A stretch of DNA of 64,000 nt from Dermacoccus abyssi (GTDB lineage: Bacteria; Actinomycetota; Actinomycetes; Actinomycetales; Dermatophilaceae). Each line of letters begins with the position of its first letter. Within the stretch, counting starts at the first letter, position 1. Positions 62,125 to 64,000 of the stretch are shown here, piece after piece. The position numbers were made by a program, and so were the translations under genes. The stretch covers positions 101,620-165,619 of the forward strand of contig NZ_QWLM01000005.1 in assembly GCF_003515945.1 (NCBI RefSeq). Direction: 5' to 3'. The notes beneath the pieces are model-generated. The model did not search any database. It worked only from the letters and a program-made list of their open reading frames with translations, and was not told the DNA's origin.

Positions 62125-62522
62125 AGACTTCGGCCAAGCTCTTCCTCTACCTCGGACTCTTCTACGTTCCGCTGATCTTCATCTACGGTCACTTCACGGA
62201 GTGGTCCGAGCCGGTCGGCGCCGTGGGTCTGGCCCTCAGCGCCGGGTTCGGCCTCATGATCGCGGGTTACTTCGCGATGACCGACCGCAAGATGGACCTC
62301 GACCCGAGCGACAAGCCCGAGGGTGAGATCAACGAGGTCTCCGGCGAGGTCGGCTTCTTCTCGCCGTACTCGTGGTGGCCGCTGTGGCTGGCCGCGTCGA
62401 TTTCACTCCTCGCCCTCGGCCTGGCCGTCGGTTGGTGGATCGTCTTCGTCGCAGCTCCGCTGGTCGCCCTGGCCGTCGTCGGTTGGGTGTTCGAGTACTT
62501 CAGCGGAGAGCACGCGATCTGA
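62121..62522 (+). CDS. ctaF: Cytochrome c oxidase subunit IV (CtaF)
   Basis: A 133-residue membrane protein with about four helices and motifs [22 protein letters not shown] and [12 protein letters not shown] typical of actinobacterial CtaF. It is needed for assembly of the aa3 oxidase. ATG 62121 overlaps the ctaD stop by 4 nt. Confidence 0.95.
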   Translation: MKTSAKLFLYLGLFYVPLIFIYGHFTEWSEPVGAVGLALSAGFGLMIAGYFAMTDRKMDLDPSDKPEGEINEVSGEVGFFSPYSWWPLWLAASISLLALGLAVGWWIVFVAAPLVALAVVGWVFEYFSGEHAI

Positions 62523-62537
62523 TCGCTTCCTCGCAAA

Positions 62538-62574
62538 CGAAGGGCCGTACAGTTCTGAACTGTGCGGCCCTTCG
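62538..62574 (+). terminator. Hairpin terminator after ctaF
   Basis: An approximately 16-18-bp stem (62538 to 62574) with one G-U pair and a very short loop, 15 nt after the ctaF stop. Confidence 0.75.
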
Positions 62575-62757
62575 GCATGCCTGGTCGCGAGAGCAAGTGT
62601 GAAGCGACATCGGCCTCGTACAAGCTGTGGGTTTGAGGTCAGAAGCGCGCTGAAGGGTGGTCTGCGAAATCTGACCAAAAACTTACCGTTCGTTTCGGCC
62701 ACCTCGTGACGATGCCGGGTGAGACTCGACGAGTCCCATCAACTCGTGGAGGTTGCC

Positions 62758-63492
62758 ATGTCCGAGCGTTTCACGCACCGTGAAGTCCGAGGAGATGCTG
62801 CGCCGCTCAACGGCGGCACCCCGAAGGGGAAGCGGCGAGTTCAGCCCGCGCCGGTAGCGCTGTGGACCTCTACCGCGCGCGGACGCGCTTTGGGCCGATG
62901 GGCGACGGCGTGCTGCGCTGCGGTCGTGCTCACGGGGTGCAGTGGGGAATCGGGGCCGGCCGCGTCGAGCGGGGACGTGGCACCGTCCGACATATCTCGA
63001 ATCGCTTCCGGAAACGCATCGTCCTCCAAGACGACCAGCGCACCATCGAGTACGTCATCGAACACGAATGGCCAGAGTCGTGAGCTCGTCGTCCCGGACG
63101 CAGCCAAGGCCCACACCCACGAAGGTGCCAAGGCGTTTGTGAAGTTCTACTGGGAGACGTTGGGAAGCCTGGACAAACGTCCGAAGTCCGGCGTGATTCC
63201 CAGGCTATCGGCTAGCTCATGTGAGGCGTGCAAGATGCAAGAAGAGGCTGTCCGAGCTCTGCTGCACACTGATGCTCATTACGAGGTGAAGTCTGATGTG
63301 ATCAGCCGACTGACGGTGCGCCCCGATTCGACAGCCGACTCCGTTGTTGTTCGATTTCACGAACGCTCGACGGGGCGCGTCCGAGTCGAAGGGGAGGAGC
63401 GATCGGCTGAGGGTGACATAGATCAGGACTCCGCTATGCGGGTTGATTGGACTCCCCGCGGCTGGGTGATTGGGGAAGTGGGTGCAAAGTAG
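62758..63492 (+). CDS. Putative lipoprotein, DUF6318-like
   Basis: A 244-residue protein with a long basic n-region and a membrane-like segment ending in a lipobox (VVLTGC). A Ser/Thr/Asn-rich linker follows (about 65-110), then a domain with AHTHEGAKAFVKFYWETLG, LSASSCEACKMQEEAV and RVDWTPRGWVIGEV. This layout resembles actinobacterial lipoproteins called DUF6318; that label is tentative. GTGGAGG precedes ATG 62758. It should be anchored outside the membrane by LspA. It lies between ctaF and another secreted protein. Confidence 0.65.
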   Translation: MSERFTHREVRGDAAPLNGGTPKGKRRVQPAPVALWTSTARGRALGRWATACCAAVVLTGCSGESGPAASSGDVAPSDISRIASGNASSSKTTSAPSSTSSNTNGQSRELVVPDAAKAHTHEGAKAFVKFYWETLGSLDKRPKSGVIPRLSASSCEACKMQEEAVRALLHTDAHYEVKSDVISRLTVRPDSTADSVVVRFHERSTGRVRVEGEERSAEGDIDQDSAMRVDWTPRGWVIGEVGAK

Positions 63493-63925
63493 GCGCGGAG
63501 GGCTAATTGCAGCGGGCTTAGTTATTGGGTTACCTACACTCGGACTAGTTCCAGATGCAGTCGCAGCGGGTCCTTGTCGCGCAAGTCGTGGGTGCATGAC
63601 GAAAAGTGGAATTACGGTCGTAGTCACAACTCCTGGGGTCGCTGTACGGAAGGCTGGCACCCTGCCGGAGCGTTCCCGTGTGGGCCTTCCGTCGCATGCC
63701 GGTCGAGGGTCACCGAAGATAACTCCAACCCTATTGAGTACGCGTGGTGCGAGGGGAACTATTCGGCTGCCTTCGGGTGTTGGCCTGCAGAGTGCAGCAG
63801 AGTTGCCGCTGATCACGGAGGACCCGTGCATTACGGCTGACACCGTGGCGAAGTATTCATGCGTCCGTACGAGGATGAGCGGCGTTGAGGCGGGCGTCGA
63901 CGGGCGTGTCAGATGGTCTGTGTAA
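63482..63925 (+). CDS. Putative secreted protein, unknown function
   Basis: About 147 residues from GTG 63482 (TTG 63470 is in frame), overlapping the end of the lipoprotein gene. The N-terminus (QSRRGGLIAAGLVIGLPTL) fits a signal peptide with a cleavage site near A-V-A-A. The mature part has four cysteines (C-x5-C, then C-x10-C), basic residues and no recognised domain. Codon use is less G+C-biased at third positions than that of its neighbours, which hints at transfer or relaxed selection. Real coding status is probable but not certain. Confidence 0.45.
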   Translation: MQSRRGGLIAAGLVIGLPTLGLVPDAVAAGPCRASRGCMTKSGITVVVTTPGVAVRKAGTLPERSRVGLPSHAGRGSPKITPTLLSTRGARGTIRLPSGVGLQSAAELPLITEDPCITADTVAKYSCVRTRMSGVEAGVDGRVRWSV

Positions 63926-63952
63926 GCCGTACCGAGAGGAACGGTAAGAATC

Positions 63953-64000
63953 ATGACCATGACCGACGAGAAGAACCCAGGCGAGCCCTCGGGCCAGGAC
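63953..64000 (+). CDS. Start of an unidentified gene (16 codons visible)
   Basis: ATG 63953 follows GAGAGGAACGG and reads MTMTDEKNPGEPSGQD to the window edge. It could belong to the cytochrome bc1 (qcr) genes that often follow ctaF, but too little is visible. Confidence 0.4.
   Translation, partial: MTMTDEKNPGEPSGQD

Noticed and set aside
63574..63840. 89-codon Trp/Cys-rich frame inside the last region
   Set aside because: No ribosome-binding site, no signal peptide or domain; the overlapping frame from 63482 has a better start and a signal peptide.

Overview
The window is high-G+C actinobacterial chromosome. The overlapping start/stop codons, the Wag31/SepF/DksA-like gene set, a GlnR box, a SAM-IV riboswitch and a TGGGN-repeat mraZ promoter all fit the Actinomycetota. 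The mix of families (DUF4192, DUF4191, DUF3043, DUF937, a transglutaminase/DUF58/MoxR operon, and the lipB-lipA-DUF4191/RDD/glnA order) suggests Micrococcales, perhaps a Dermacoccaceae-like organism. The genus is an inference and is not proven. Nearly everything is core genome. I see no CRISPR array, insertion sequence, prophage, rRNA or tRNA.

Layout. 1-4.8 kb: the 3' end of an hrpA-type helicase gene, then HIT, PAC2, EcsC-like, YkvA-like and DUF4192 genes. 4.9-8.5 kb: SAM-IV riboswitch plus metX, a universal stress protein, and the principal sigma factor with a SigR/SigH-like promoter. 8.7-13.1 kb, minus strand: moxR, DUF58, transglutaminase operon. 13.1-31 kb: the division and cell-wall (dcw) cluster mraZ-rsmH-ftsL-ftsI-murF-mraY-murD-ftsW-murG-murC-ftsZ, followed by pgeF-yggS-sepF-yggT-divIVA. 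murE and ftsQ are absent from their usual places. 31-38.7 kb: DksA/TraR-like protein, lspA, RluA-type pseudouridine synthase, dnaE and an oligopeptidase B-like protease. 38.7-41 kb, minus strand: three small-molecule/hydrolase genes. 41-54 kb: glnA (with a GlnR box), an RDD protein, DUF4191, lipA, lipB, a divergent Ser/Thr kinase, a TIGR01777 epimerase, sucB (E2), pepA and gcvT. 53-57.4 kb: DUF937, a small conserved ORF, DUF3043, an M20 peptidase, an M50 peptidase and erpA. 57.7-62.5 kb: adoK-type kinase, aat and ctaC-ctaD-ctaF. 62.7-64 kb: a putative lipoprotein, a secreted protein of unlike codon use, and the first 16 codons of another gene.

How it fits together. The dcw block makes lipid II (MurF, MurD, MurC, MraY, MurG), polymerises septal wall (FtsW/FtsI) and builds the division ring and polar scaffold (FtsZ, SepF, DivIVA). 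Lipoate synthesis and transfer genes (lipB, lipA) lie near their substrates, the sucB lipoyl domains and the glycine-cleavage component gcvT. The cta genes begin a cytochrome oxidase locus.

The most notable observations are: two apparent single-base deletions that split ftsZ and glnA, most simply sequence errors; a dcw cluster lacking both murE and ftsQ; an unusually dense array of MraZ-type TGGRG boxes in the moxR/mraZ divergent region; a near-perfect 40-bp palindrome over the start codon of a DUF4192 gene; a KTS instead of KTG motif in FtsI; and in-frame 33-bp repeats in divIVA. I did not find a convincing new multi-gene system.
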